Shown here: positions 7,847 to 15,247 of the stretch, piece after piece
Layout of the letters: every line of letters begins with the position of its first letter
Position numbering within the stretch: the first letter of the stretch is position 1
IMG/VR virus record: IMGVR_UViG_3300033149_002633
Span: 1 to 64,000 of that record
Direction: 5' to 3' (one strand)
Length of the DNA: 64,000 bases
Source of the DNA: a virus
Notes under the pieces: model-generated
The model's input: the letters and a program-made list of their open reading frames with translations, nothing else
What the model was told of the DNA's origin: nothing
Databases searched by the model: none
Made by a program: the position numbers and the translations under genes

Positions 7847-7929
7847 CAAAAACGAACGTAGAAGCACGATAATTTTTCGAATATAATATATATCCGAATG
7901 GAAAAATCGTCTCACTACATTCGTTTTTG
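7847..7929. repeat. Long imperfect inverted repeat around a TATA-like core
   Basis: CAAAAACGAACGTAG (7847-7861) pairs with CTACATTCGTTTTTG (7915-7929). The single mismatch becomes a G-U wobble in leftward RNA, giving a 15-bp stem, with an inner ACGAT/ATCGT and A-tract/T-tract pairing. The centre is TATA-like (about 7880-7892). It lies in the 135-base gap upstream of the 7824 gene and could be an RNA hairpin, a terminator for 7960-8241 or a pair of operators flanking a promoter. Confidence 0.55.
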
Positions 7930-7959
7930 ATACCTTATCTTTGATTTTTGACAATAGTC

Positions 7960-8241
7960 TCACCCCGAAAAACAAATCTCGATAAAATCTTTTTCTTTGA
8001 ATTTTAAGACTTCAACAACAGTCATAGGGAAAGAAAGTCTAAGAGAGTTAAGGAAGCTAGAATGATACATCTTATCACTCTTCTTTTTCTTTTTATCAGT
8101 ATAGATTAGAATAAGGTAATCGTTTTTGTTAGAAAAAATGGTATAGTAGATAATATTGGGATAAGATGAATATAGGTTAGCTATAATACCATCAAGATAA
8201 GCCTTAGTTTTGTTATAGTTCAAAATACGAATAAGATACAT
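7960..8241 (-). CDS. Hypothetical alpha/beta protein (93 aa)
   Basis: Start ATG 8241 overlaps the TAA of the upstream gene by one base. It is predicted as beta-alpha-beta (MYLIRILNY, AYLDGIIANLYSS, YTIFSNKNDYLILIYT), with a short Lys run in the middle. Family not recognised. Confidence 0.68.
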   Translation of the reverse strand: MYLIRILNYNKTKAYLDGIIANLYSSYPNIIYYTIFSNKNDYLILIYTDKKKKKSDKMYHSSFLNSLRLSFPMTVVEVLKFKEKDFIEICFSG

Positions 8242-8456
8242 TAATATCGACCTTCCTCTCCTTCTTCATTACGCTTGTAGAAACAGTCTTCGTGATAATA
8301 GTAAGTTGTCCCAAAATAAACAGCATCGTAAGTATCTGGTATTTCCATCTTTCTTTCTCCTTCACCGATATAATCATATTTTACTATCCATTCGTAACAG
8401 ATTAAAGCTTCTTCTCCTTCCTCTAATTCCTCTCCGCATCTACGACATTCTACCAT
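8241..8456 (-). CDS. Small zinc protein with CxxC and HxxC (71 aa)
   Basis: Begins MVECRRCGEELEEGEEALIC; CRRC at 4-7 plus HEDC near residues 55-58 make a LIM- or treble-clef-like four-ligand site. Starts close behind the 8459-8671 gene, which is also zinc-rich, so the pair may work together. Function unknown. Confidence 0.72.
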   Translation of the reverse strand: MVECRRCGEELEEGEEALICYEWIVKYDYIGEGERKMEIPDTYDAVYFGTTYYYHEDCFYKRNEEGEEGRY

Positions 8457-8458
8457 TT

Positions 8459-8671
8459 TTATTCCTCCTTTTTCTCGTCTTCTTCTTTTTTTGGATTAAA
8501 GAGTGTTTTCAGTTCTCCTCTTAAACATCTATTACATCTGTATTGGAGCTTCTCTGCACACTTAGGACAGAAATTAACATATCTACAGACGGGACAGTTA
8601 TAAATTTCATTAGGCTTGATGTATGTAAAACATTCATCACATTGTGTCATATTTATACCCATTGATGTCAT
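8459..8671 (-). CDS. RING/B-box-like protein with four CxxC pairs
   Basis: The ATG at 8671 follows GGTGATGAAAAGTG. The 70-residue product has four CxxC pairs (CDEC, CPVC, CPKC, CNRC) within about 40 residues, enough for two interleaved zinc sites, then a Lys/Glu tail. Cross-brace spacing like RING or double zinc ribbon is possible; a nucleic-acid or ubiquitin-like role cannot be claimed. Confidence 0.75.
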   Translation of the reverse strand: MTSMGINMTQCDECFTYIKPNEIYNCPVCRYVNFCPKCAEKLQYRCNRCLRGELKTLFNPKKEEDEKKEE

Positions 8672-8680
8672 CACTTTTCA

Positions 8681-9091
8681 TCACCTATAAATCTCAAATT
8701 TTACAAGCTTTTCATAATCATCCCCAAGAATTTCTCTGAAAGCTTTCTCTGTATTACATTCAATGATGTTATCACTATCTGGGTCGAATTCAGCTTCAAA
8801 TACCACCTCATAGACATTCATATACATTCCATAATATTCTATAGTTGTCCATCTTCCATCAAATACTACATCATCAGTTTCAAAGTAACAAGTCCCATCG
8901 ATATAAAATTCGGTTTTCTTCTGAATTCCTTTCATTAATTTGTACAGTTGTGTATTAGACCTACACAATTCATTATATGAATAATACAAGTTTTTATCAT
9001 CTTCGTTTTTGAAGAATACTGCAATGTCTAATAACTTCTCTTGGATATCGAGAAGTGTTTTTCTAACAATTTCTGCTTCTTCATAGTCCAT
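8681..9091 (-). CDS. Hypothetical protein, 136 aa
   Basis: Start ATG 9091 has GGTGATATAA. The N-terminal half is helical (DYEEAEIVRKTLLDIQEKLLDI), the second half beta-rich (TEFYIDGTCYFETDD, YGMYMNVYEVVFEAEF). No recognised domain. Confidence 0.72.
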   Translation of the reverse strand: MDYEEAEIVRKTLLDIQEKLLDIAVFFKNEDDKNLYYSYNELCRSNTQLYKLMKGIQKKTEFYIDGTCYFETDDVVFDGRWTTIEYYGMYMNVYEVVFEAEFDPDSDNIIECNTEKAFREILGDDYEKLVKFEIYR

Positions 9092-9100
9092 TTATATCAC

Positions 9101-9484
9101 CTAAATCTTTTTGAAAGCTCCTATTCTGGGAGAAAAGATTTCTCCTTCTCTGAATAGGTCGTCTAAACAAGCTTCTATTTTTCTTATATCTCCACCAGTT
9201 TTTTCTTTGATTTGTTCAATCGTTAATTCTTCATCGTCTGAAAGGTTAAAAAATAAATCATAAATCTTTGTCATGAGAGGTATTTCCCTCTCTTCATCTT
9301 CAGTATCTCCATCTTCTTCTTCAATGTAAATTCTGTTAGATATCTGTTGGATTGTAATATATAAGTCGTTGAGTTCGTATCTATAATTACTATCTTCATC
9401 ATCTAAGAGTTCTCCGAGTTCTCCCCATAGACATTCCATCTCACTGAGGATTTCATTTACTCTATCGATTTTTTCTACTTTCAT
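9101..9484 (-). CDS. MCM C-terminal-like winged-helix protein
   Basis: The first ~65 residues are acidic and helical. Residues about 70-127 read as a winged helix (MTKIYDLFFNLSDDE, LTIEQIKEKTG, DIRKIEACLDDLFREGEIF) ending SPRIGAFKKI. This closely resembles the C-terminal wing of archaeal MCM, typically REGEIYEPRPG followed by hydrophobics. No MCM gene is visible here, so the protein may contact the host replicative helicase or its partners. The alternative is a generic winged-helix regulator. Confidence 0.7.
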   Translation of the reverse strand: MKVEKIDRVNEILSEMECLWGELGELLDDEDSNYRYELNDLYITIQQISNRIYIEEEDGDTEDEEREIPLMTKIYDLFFNLSDDEELTIEQIKEKTGGDIRKIEACLDDLFREGEIFSPRIGAFKKI

Positions 9485-9488
9485 TTAA

Positions 9489-9935
9489 TCACTCCATGTT
9501 TTCTACAAATTTGGTTATTCTCTCATTGATATAGTCTTCACTTCCCCAGATTACTTCTATTTTGATAGAAGGGTCTCCATTCCATAGATAGTGTAATCCA
9601 TGTCTCTTAAGTACTTTACATAGTTCTTTTCCGACTTCTTTAGTAGTTAAAGGTGGTTTTACTCCTTGTTGTTCCATTTCGTATGTGTCAGAGGGAATAT
9701 AAGAGATATATACTCCACCATTTTCTTCTTTGAATGCTTTATCTTCTTGTTGGTGCCAGTATATTACTCCTTTGGGTATTTTCCCAGTTTCTTTCCATTT
9801 CTTTTCTATCTTTGAGAAAAGAGAGTATTGAGCACAAGTATTACAGCACATGTAATTAATTCTTGCTATAAATCCATCTTTTCTCAAATCCCTAAAAACA
9901 TCTTTTAGTCTTTCTCTTGTTTGATATCCGTTCAT
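9489..9935 (-). CDS. DUF6891-like protein (148 aa)
   Basis: The motif GFIARINYMCCNTC near residues 21-34 and the alpha/beta layout with an alternating-hydrophobic C-terminus (SIKIEVIWGSEDY) resemble what I recall of DUF6891 proteins, known mainly from bacteria. Start ATG 9935 has a GGTGATAAA site, and the promoter at 9999-10016 carries the shared palindrome. Function unknown. Confidence 0.65.
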   Translation of the reverse strand: MNGYQTRERLKDVFRDLRKDGFIARINYMCCNTCAQYSLFSKIEKKWKETGKIPKGVIYWHQQEDKAFKEENGGVYISYIPSDTYEMEQQGVKPPLTTKEVGKELCKVLKRHGLHYLWNGDPSIKIEVIWGSEDYINERITKFVENME

Positions 9936-9948
9936 TTTATCACCTCAA

Positions 9949-9963
9949 CAAACTTGAAGTTTG
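9949..9963. repeat. 15-bp palindrome next to ribosome site
   Basis: CAAACTT-G-AAGTTTG lies in the leader of the 9935 gene, directly upstream of its GGTGAT. A single-base centre cannot form a good RNA loop, so a dimeric protein site is more likely. Related small inverted repeats occur in the leaders at 11237-11252 and 27267-27281. Confidence 0.45.
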
Positions 9964-9977
9964 TAAGTTTGTGGTTG

Positions 9978-9992
9978 GTAATACTGTATTAC
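9978..9992. promoter_or_regulatory. Operator palindrome, GTAATACTGTATTAC
   Basis: Perfect 15-bp palindrome whose centre (9985) is 19.5 bases downstream of the TTTAAA centre of the 9935 promoter, over the expected transcription start. The same element with the same spacing is at 11254-11280 and 15775-15789. Confidence 0.75.
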
Positions 9993-9998
9993 AAATGC

Positions 9999-10016
9999 AT
10001 ATTTAAACATTTCGAA
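9999..10016 (-). promoter_or_regulatory. Archaeal promoter for 9935 operon
   Basis: Minus strand reads TTTCGAAATGTTTAAATAT. It drives the 9935 gene and probably the following genes down to about 7960. The operator at 9978 covers its start site. Confidence 0.72.
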
Positions 10017-10040
10017 ATTCTCGAAAAAAAAAGAAGGAAA

Positions 10041-10313
10041 TTATGAGGATTTAAGAGATTGGAGATAAGGAATTCTGTCTTCGATTAGATATCTAACACG
10101 TCTTAGATTGGTAAGGAAATGATATGTTTCTCTTGCAGTCATTCTCCATTCATTTAGAGTTTCATAGATATTGTAGTTTTCATCTATTATCTCAAATCTA
10201 TATCCTCCATAAGTAGTATTATGGTTTATTTTCCAGCGTAATCCATCTGGAAGAGAAGGAAGAGCTTCTTTCGCTAACTTTACAATCATCTTTTCTGTTA
10301 CTCTGAAAGTCAT
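10041..10313 (-). CDS. Hypothetical protein, 90 aa
   Basis: Begins MTFRVTEKMIVKLAKEALPSL and contains a beta hairpin (YGGYRFEIIDENYNIY) then a basic helix. Start and the stop of the upstream gene share base 10313. Last gene of the three-gene operator-controlled operon from 11226. Family not recognised. Confidence 0.7.
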   Translation of the reverse strand: MTFRVTEKMIVKLAKEALPSLPDGLRWKINHNTTYGGYRFEIIDENYNIYETLNEWRMTARETYHFLTNLRRVRYLIEDRIPYLQSLKSS

Positions 10314-10810
10314 TATAAGTCCTCCAATTCTGGTATATCATAAAATCTCTCTATAATAATCTCTGGTGGAGAATATTCAAAGCTATATCTTATCACTGTA
10401 TTGTCTAAGTTTATGTCATCAAAAGGACTTTCATCAATGATACATTTTATCATTTCGTAGAATAAGTCACAGCCCCATTCTTCTTCGAGTATTGCTCTTT
10501 CCACTGCGTCAAATCTTATACTGAACATCTCACGTTCCCAATACCAGTAGTTTATCCTTATAGTAGCAATAAATTTGGAGTGTTCTTCATCGTCATCTAT
10601 TGATATCATTATGTTGTCTTTGTAAATGTAAGGGGAAAAATACATTTTTTCTAGCCCCAATTCCTCCTCAACTTTGTCTAATGCTTTCAAGAATGGTTTT
10701 AAGAATTCTTTTGTTTCATCTACCATAGCATTGAATTTCTTTTCTAATTCAGAAATCTTTTTATTGAATTCTATTTCTGCTAATAAGTCTGGGTTTGTTA
10801 TCTTGTTCAT
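10313..10810 (-). CDS. Hypothetical protein, 165 aa
   Basis: A helical N-terminus (NKKISELEKKFNAMVDETKEFLKPF) is followed by beta strands (IMISIDDDEEHSKFIATIRINYWYW) and an acidic end. Overlaps the preceding gene by four bases (ATGA type). No recognised domain. Confidence 0.72.
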   Translation of the reverse strand: MNKITNPDLLAEIEFNKKISELEKKFNAMVDETKEFLKPFLKALDKVEEELGLEKMYFSPYIYKDNIMISIDDDEEHSKFIATIRINYWYWEREMFSIRFDAVERAILEEEWGCDLFYEMIKCIIDESPFDDINLDNTVIRYSFEYSPPEIIIERFYDIPELEDL

Positions 10811-11226
10811 TTATATCTCTCCTCTATTTCTTCAAGGATTTGATAAACATAATAACATAATCTGTATCTGAATTCACGGAATGTATCTTTCATTTCCCTT
10901 TTCTTATTCTCATGTAAATCATCGAAAGGAATTGGTCTGTTATCATCGTCTAATTCTAATATTTGTTCTAGCTGATATAGTATATCATAGATGAGTATTC
11001 CATATCTTTTCTGCTGGATTTCTATTAAGTCTAAGATAGTCTGAAATGTGTTGCTCTTGATAAAGTAACTGGTACATTTTTCGAATTCATCGTTACAACT
11101 ATCATGATATTCATCAGCAAAGACGAATATTGTATCAAGCCATTTCTTATCTCCATCTTTTCCAGTTGGATAACCCAATAAATGGGTTAAAACTGAATTG
11201 TCAATTTCTGTCCATCTGTAGTTCAT
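10807..11226 (-). CDS. Hypothetical helical protein, 139 aa
   Basis: Start ATG 11226 follows GGTGATGAAA. Mostly helical and acidic, with C-terminal REFRYRLCYYVYQILEEIEER. First gene behind the promoter with the 27-bp palindrome, so it is probably expressed under viral repressor control. No family recognised. Confidence 0.72.
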   Translation of the reverse strand: MNYRWTEIDNSVLTHLLGYPTGKDGDKKWLDTIFVFADEYHDSCNDEFEKCTSYFIKSNTFQTILDLIEIQQKRYGILIYDILYQLEQILELDDDNRPIPFDDLHENKKREMKDTFREFRYRLCYYVYQILEEIEERYK

Positions 11227-11253
11227 TTTTCATCACCAAAAAACAAAGTTTTT

Positions 11254-11280
11254 GTGGTCGTAATACTGTATTACGACCAC
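11254..11280. promoter_or_regulatory. Perfect 27-bp operator palindrome
   Basis: Arms GTGGTCGTAATAC and GTATTACGACCAC flank a single T at 11267; all 13 positions pair. The centre is 19.5 bases downstream of the TTTAAA centre of the adjoining promoter, so a bound dimer would cover the start site. It is the longest of the three shared operators; its outer GACCA half also occurs twice at 14650-14683. Confidence 0.82.
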
Positions 11281-11281
11281 T

Positions 11282-11298
11282 TATTTAAACCTTTCGAA
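11282..11298 (-). promoter_or_regulatory. Archaeal promoter for 11226-10041 operon
   Basis: Minus strand reads TTCGAAAGGTTTAAATAA, a consensus match. The operator at 11254-11280 lies directly downstream. Confidence 0.75.
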
Positions 11299-11303
11299 TA
11301 TTT

Positions 11304-11540
11304 TTATTTTTTATTCTTATTACAATAGACAGTTATATAGCGTATATCAGTTATATCTATAAAGTATATCTTTAAGTCTTTGTCTACTTTAATACCGTCT
11401 TCTTCTGTAACTGCTAATGATGTATTAGTAGCAAATAAGAATATATAGTCCCCAATCATCTCACAATCTACATGAGCAATGTAGATTTTACTGAAAGGGG
11501 GGATAAAAAAATAAATAGGGTCTGTATTATTAGTAGTCAA
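11304..11540 (-). CDS. Hypothetical beta-rich protein (78 aa)
   Basis: The only start giving the full frame is a TTG at 11540, ten bases inside the end of the upstream gene and preceded by GGAGAGATGATG. The next ATG would remove the first 27 residues. Beta-strand pattern (KIYIAHVDCEMIGDYIFLF, IKVDKDLKIYFIDITDIRY) suggests a small barrel. Function unknown; start uncertain. Confidence 0.6.
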   Translation of the reverse strand: MTTNNTDPIYFFIPPFSKIYIAHVDCEMIGDYIFLFATNTSLAVTEEDGIKVDKDLKIYFIDITDIRYITVYCNKNKK

Positions 11541-12510
11541 GGTTCATCATCTCTCCTAACATTTTACTTTCTTCATCCTTTTTTATTTCTTCATTTGTTA
11601 AGTCTATTACTACTTCTCTTTTTGGCTTGAATACTTTTGTCTTAAATGGGTGTTTTAATACCATAATTGGATAGAAGTCAAGTCTTTGTCCTTTTTGTTG
11701 AGCTTCTTCTTTTGTTAAGTTTGTATATATTCTCGTACTTGCATATATATCGTCATTTGCATATGTTTCTAATGTTCCTATCAATGTGTAGAAGTATTTT
11801 TCATCGTCTTTTCGAAGGGTTTCAAAAATCGATTTGAAAGCATCATAAACACACGAGGTGTTACGATTTACATCATTCTTGATATAATAGTCATAGAGAT
11901 AATCGAAAATGTCTGTAACTTGTTTATATTTCTTCAATACATCAACAATTAATACTTGCTCAGAAAAAACATACTCAGAAAAAACATAAAGAGTTGCTTC
12001 AGTGTTTTTGTAATACCTTATCATTGTATCAATTTGTGATTTTAGTCTATTGATAGTTTCATGTAAGTCTTCAAAGCTTATACAATGTTCTTCTTCTTTT
12101 TCTGGACATTCTTCAAATAGCCATTCTCCAAATATGTTTCTTTCATTTATTGTCTCTTCTAAATCATCTAATATTTCTTCTAAGGTTAATTCTCCTTCAT
12201 CTTCTGCGTCGCAGTTAAGGCATATTATTTTGAACTCAAGTTTATCATCAAAGGATTGTGCATAAGGATAGTCATCGAGAGAGATTTCATGATTGGTATA
12301 GACCATTACATCATTTTCTTCATCTTCATACTCACATTCACCACTTAAGAGACTTGAAAATCTCCTACCTATATCAATACAGAATGTCCCATTGTATTTC
12401 TGCCCGCAATTAATACATTCTATGATATAACCTATATGGTCTTCGTCAGCCCATTTGTTATAATTCTCTGGTTTTATTATTAGTCTATGTCCGTTGTATT
12501 CATATGGCAT
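11530..12510 (-). CDS. Hypothetical protein with two zinc knuckles (326 aa)
   Basis: Start ATG 12510 has GGTGATAAA. CINC (about 33-36) and CLNC (about 97-100) may form one zinc site in the N-terminal ~115 residues. An acidic linker and a helical C-terminal half follow. A small internal duplication gives YVFSEYVFSEQ (about residues 178-188), from a repeated 15-base unit near 11961-11990. No recognised family. Confidence 0.75.
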   Translation of the reverse strand: MPYEYNGHRLIIKPENYNKWADEDHIGYIIECINCGQKYNGTFCIDIGRRFSSLLSGECEYEDEENDVMVYTNHEISLDDYPYAQSFDDKLEFKIICLNCDAEDEGELTLEEILDDLEETINERNIFGEWLFEECPEKEEEHCISFEDLHETINRLKSQIDTMIRYYKNTEATLYVFSEYVFSEQVLIVDVLKKYKQVTDIFDYLYDYYIKNDVNRNTSCVYDAFKSIFETLRKDDEKYFYTLIGTLETYANDDIYASTRIYTNLTKEEAQQKGQRLDFYPIMVLKHPFKTKVFKPKREVVIDLTNEEIKKDEESKMLGEMMNLDY

Positions 12511-12518
12511 TTTATCAC

Positions 12519-12836
12519 CTACTCCACGTACTCTAACAACATGTTAAAAAAATGGGTGTAACACCTTGATAGTTTGTCATCTAAAGGAAGGGGATTGAAT
12601 ATATCCCCATTAGCTCTGAATAAGTCATTTAGGAAATCTACGAAGTAAGATTTGAATTCTTCATATGAGATATCTTCTAAATCTCCTATTTTGTCTAACA
12701 TATTCATCTCGTTTAATACGCTTCCTATAAAATCGACTATCTTTTCGTCTGAAATCAACATACGGAAGTCTTCCCAATGTACTACTTCCATATCAGTGTT
12801 TTCATATAGTATGCCATTGTAATACTGTAATGTCAT
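12519..12836 (-). CDS. Hypothetical protein, 105 aa
   Basis: The start is ATG 12836 (MTLQYYNGILYEN), with GGAGGAAG upstream in the previous gene's end. Acidic, mainly helical (DISYEEFKSYFVDFLNDLFRAN). No domain recognised. Confidence 0.68.
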   Translation of the reverse strand: MTLQYYNGILYENTDMEVVHWEDFRMLISDEKIVDFIGSVLNEMNMLDKIGDLEDISYEEFKSYFVDFLNDLFRANGDIFNPLPLDDKLSRCYTHFFNMLLEYVE

Positions 12837-12837
12837 T

Positions 12838-13272
12838 TTAGTCTTCCTCCCCCAAGTCATTGTCTATGAGTGAGCTTACTACTTTGTCTATAGCTTCCAT
12901 AAAATCTTTTTCTGATATTTCTTCAAGGAGTATTTTGATATCTTTGTCAATGTAATCTTTGAATTCTTTTTTTATTAGTTTTTTCACTTGTTGATGTTTT
13001 AAGAAATCTATGTAATCATTTAATGATTTGAGGAAGTAATTGTGAATTAGAAAACTGAATAGTCTTTCTCTATCAATCTTGCCTTGTAGTTTCTTGATTA
13101 GATTTTGTGTAAATTCAAAGTCTGAAGTCTGTAACAACTTATCTTTATCCTCACTTGTTAATAATTCATCAATGTATGATTCTGTGTTTGACATCAATAT
13201 CTCATATTCCTCATCTGATAGTATCTGTTTTTCAGTGATAGTCTTGAATATTAATATTTTCTCGTTTTCCAT
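12838..13272 (-). CDS. Hypothetical helical protein, 144 aa
   Basis: Predicted almost entirely helical with many Lys/Glu/Asp (EISEKDFMEAIDKVVSSLIDN). It abuts the upstream gene with no gap. Family unknown. Confidence 0.7.
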   Translation of the reverse strand: MENEKILIFKTITEKQILSDEEYEILMSNTESYIDELLTSEDKDKLLQTSDFEFTQNLIKKLQGKIDRERLFSFLIHNYFLKSLNDYIDFLKHQQVKKLIKKEFKDYIDKDIKILLEEISEKDFMEAIDKVVSSLIDNDLGEED

Positions 13273-13632
13273 TTAAATAGCCTCCAGAAACTCATAAATG
13301 AAAGTTATAGTCCAATGGTAATTTCCGCCAGTTTCTGCCTTTTCTCCATTATTACTATCAGTGATAATACCAAGTATTAATACTGGCTCTTCTACATGCA
13401 CTTTTAACAACTTTAATGCGTTGTGATGTGCTATTCTTCTAGCTGTATCAACAAAAGGTAGAACATCAATACTATCATTTTCCTTGTGTTCTAAGTGGTA
13501 AAAACTTACTACTTTGAAATAACAAGATTTTTCTGATAGTCTTTCTATTCTCTCCTCATGTACTAAGAGTTCAACCTTTCTGAACTCTTTTACTATTTCT
13601 TGTTTCAGTGTTTGTGTTAATACTCTATTCAT
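13273..13632 (-). CDS. Hypothetical beta-rich protein, 119 aa
   Basis: The start is ATG 13632 (MNRVLTQTLKQE), with GAGGTATTC just upstream. The central part alternates hydrophobics as in a beta sheet (SCYFKVVSFYHLEHK, VEEPVLILGIITDS). It contains AETGGNYHWTITFIYEFL at the end. No recognised family. Confidence 0.68.
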   Translation of the reverse strand: MNRVLTQTLKQEIVKEFRKVELLVHEERIERLSEKSCYFKVVSFYHLEHKENDSIDVLPFVDTARRIAHHNALKLLKVHVEEPVLILGIITDSNNGEKAETGGNYHWTITFIYEFLEAI

Positions 13633-14086
13633 TTTCGAATACCTCATTTATTGATTTTTTAACTGTGTTTAAAGCACTATATAATTTCTTTTGTTCGATT
13701 TCGAAGAAATTACGAATGTTGTAAATGATTACATCAATGTGTGATGTAAGTTCTAATAAATCATCTCTACTAAGAACCTTTGTAAGTTGTAATGTAGTTT
13801 CTGAATTCATCCACACGTCATATGGAATATCTATTCTAGCTCCATTCCAGAACCATTGAAATTCATAATCAAGTATGTTTAGTACTCTTTCTAATTTACT
13901 ATTCCCATCATTTGGGTCTTTCATTGGTATTTCGAGTTTTATTGTATTGTTGCCTAACACTTCATCTAACCATTTGAATATGTTCTGTGTAGTATCATAT
14001 AGTTGTTTAGTTAGTCTTGTTCTTCCTTCGCTAGCTTTTCGTAATCTTTCCAATTCATATTTTGTCAATTTGATTTTCTCACTCAT
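13625..14086 (-). CDS. Hypothetical protein, 153 aa
   Basis: Helical N-terminus with basic residues (IKLTKYELERLRKASEGRTRLTKQ), then a region around FQWFWNGARIDIPYD, and a helical C-terminus. Overlaps neighbours by four and eight bases. Function unknown. Confidence 0.7.
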   Translation of the reverse strand: MSEKIKLTKYELERLRKASEGRTRLTKQLYDTTQNIFKWLDEVLGNNTIKLEIPMKDPNDGNSKLERVLNILDYEFQWFWNGARIDIPYDVWMNSETTLQLTKVLSRDDLLELTSHIDVIIYNIRNFFEIEQKKLYSALNTVKKSINEVFENE

Positions 14087-14592
14087 TTTTGTTCCTCCTC
14101 TATTTTATACCAGTTTAAGTCTTCATCATAGAATGTTTGTGTTTCATCATCATTCATATCATAATCATCTTCTATTATCGGTGGATAATATGGTTCCATA
14201 CTTCTGGAAGTAATGAAATAATCATCTTCTACTCCATATTCTCTTTTATCACCATGATTCTCAATCAAATGAGAGATATGACAATTTTTGGAACAAAACG
14301 TATGGTTATCATTATTTATTACGAATTCATTTCCACAGTAATAACATTGTTTTACTGTGCCAATAGGTGAGAATTCTACTATATCTTTTAATTCTGCTTT
14401 GGATTTCAAGTGTAAGTATCGTTCTTCTTTATTTATCTCTTCTTTGTGTTTTTTTAGCCATTCTTCTATATCTTTTTCTCTTGTTGTATTCTTATCTGAT
14501 TTGATAGCACTTATTGGGACATTTATATCACATTCTGTGATTACATCCCATTTTTCTCTCATTCTTACTCTAACTTTTATGTATCTTGTCAT
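14083..14592 (-). CDS. Zinc-finger protein, 169 aa
   Basis: CYYC (about 82-85) with CSKNCH (about 98-103) forms a CCCC/CCCH zinc finger of the treble-clef type (FCSKNCHISHLIENHG). The N-terminal beta region (YIKVRVRMREKWDVITEC) precedes it and the C-terminus is acidic. Start ATG 14592 has GGTGATACA. First gene of the long leftward operon, so it may be made first and in largest amount. Confidence 0.75.
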   Translation of the reverse strand: MTRYIKVRVRMREKWDVITECDINVPISAIKSDKNTTREKDIEEWLKKHKEEINKEERYLHLKSKAELKDIVEFSPIGTVKQCYYCGNEFVINNDNHTFCSKNCHISHLIENHGDKREYGVEDDYFITSRSMEPYYPPIIEDDYDMNDDETQTFYDEDLNWYKIEEEQK

Positions 14593-14632
14593 TGTATCAC
14601 CATTTTGTTGTGTGATAACTTTATTCTTTTAT

Positions 14633-14649
14633 CTTTTTAAACCTTTCGA
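14633..14649 (-). promoter_or_regulatory. Archaeal promoter for 14592-11304 operon
   Basis: Minus strand reads ATCGAAAGGTTTAAAAAG. It probably drives the continuous run of genes from 14592 to 11304. Confidence 0.7.
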
Positions 14650-14683
14650 TTATTACGACCATTTGGTAATTATTATGACCATT
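14650..14683. repeat. Direct repeat TTATTAYGACCATT upstream of promoter
   Basis: TTATTACGACCATT (14650) and TTATTATGACCATT (14670) are 20 bases apart, about two helical turns, directly upstream of the BRE of the 14592 promoter. The core TATTACGACCA equals the right arm of the 27-bp operator, so this may be an activating site for the same regulator. Confidence 0.6.
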
Positions 14684-14740
14684 CCAGTCGAAATAAGGGT
14701 TTTATAGTCTAACTATTTTTTCGTAAGTTGTTATTAGAGA

Positions 14741-14762
14741 GGCTGAAACCATAAAATTTAAA
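14741..14762 (+). promoter_or_regulatory. Archaeal promoter for 14796 cluster
   Basis: CTGAAACC followed by AAATTTAAATG, facing right, about 36 bases upstream of ATG 14796. Divergent to the promoter at 14633-14649. Confidence 0.6.
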
Positions 14763-14795
14763 TGTTTTGAACATTTCGATATAATTGTGGTTCAG

Positions 14796-14954
14796 ATGAA
14801 AAACTATTTGGAAGGATTGATAAAAAGACTGATAATGATATGTCTTCCAGTAACATGTTTTGTGTTTATTATTTCTGGTATATTATGGATATTCATAGGC
14901 GAGAAAGCGATGGAATTATATGATGATTATATGGATTGGGTAATGGATTATTAA
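14796..14954 (+). CDS. Small membrane protein (52 aa)
   Basis: Short gene: ATG 14796 to TAA 14954. The product begins MKNYLEGLIKRLIMICLPV and has one hydrophobic segment (about residues 12-33, ending LWIFIG) with a basic N-side and an acidic C-terminus. First gene of the rightward cluster, 18 bases before the next. A toxin-like or holin-like role is possible but not shown. Confidence 0.6.
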   Translation: MKNYLEGLIKRLIMICLPVTCFVFIISGILWIFIGEKAMELYDDYMDWVMDY

Positions 14955-14972
14955 GAAGAAGGGTAGGAAATA

Positions 14973-15224
14973 ATGGATAAACAATTAGATGTTAAAAAGT
15001 TGAGAGAATATATAGAGAATATATCTCAGAAAGTTTATGACTTTAGGGATGATATAATGCTCTATAAGAGACTGTTATATAAGCTTGAGATAAAAGAAAT
15101 GGTAGATAAAGATTTTGTAAGTCAGACAGAGATAATAAGAGAAGAGATGTGGGAATTAGTAGAAGGCATAATGAGAATATTAAATTTAGAGAATGATTTA
15201 ACATACATTTATCTCTACGACTGA
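14973..15224 (+). CDS. Hypothetical helical protein (83 aa)
   Basis: Amphipathic helices throughout (KKLREYIENISQKVYDFRDD), likely a helical hairpin. Ribosome site GGGTAGGAAA lies before ATG 14973. Family not recognised. Confidence 0.7.
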   Translation: MDKQLDVKKLREYIENISQKVYDFRDDIMLYKRLLYKLEIKEMVDKDFVSQTEIIREEMWELVEGIMRILNLENDLTYIYLYD

Positions 15225-15247
15225 CACTAAGGGGGTTAAGATGTAAG

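Noticed and set aside
11961-11990. Short tandem repeat as a mobile or variable element
   Set aside because: It is a single in-frame duplication of a 15-base unit (YVFSE) inside a gene, too small to suggest more than replication slippage.
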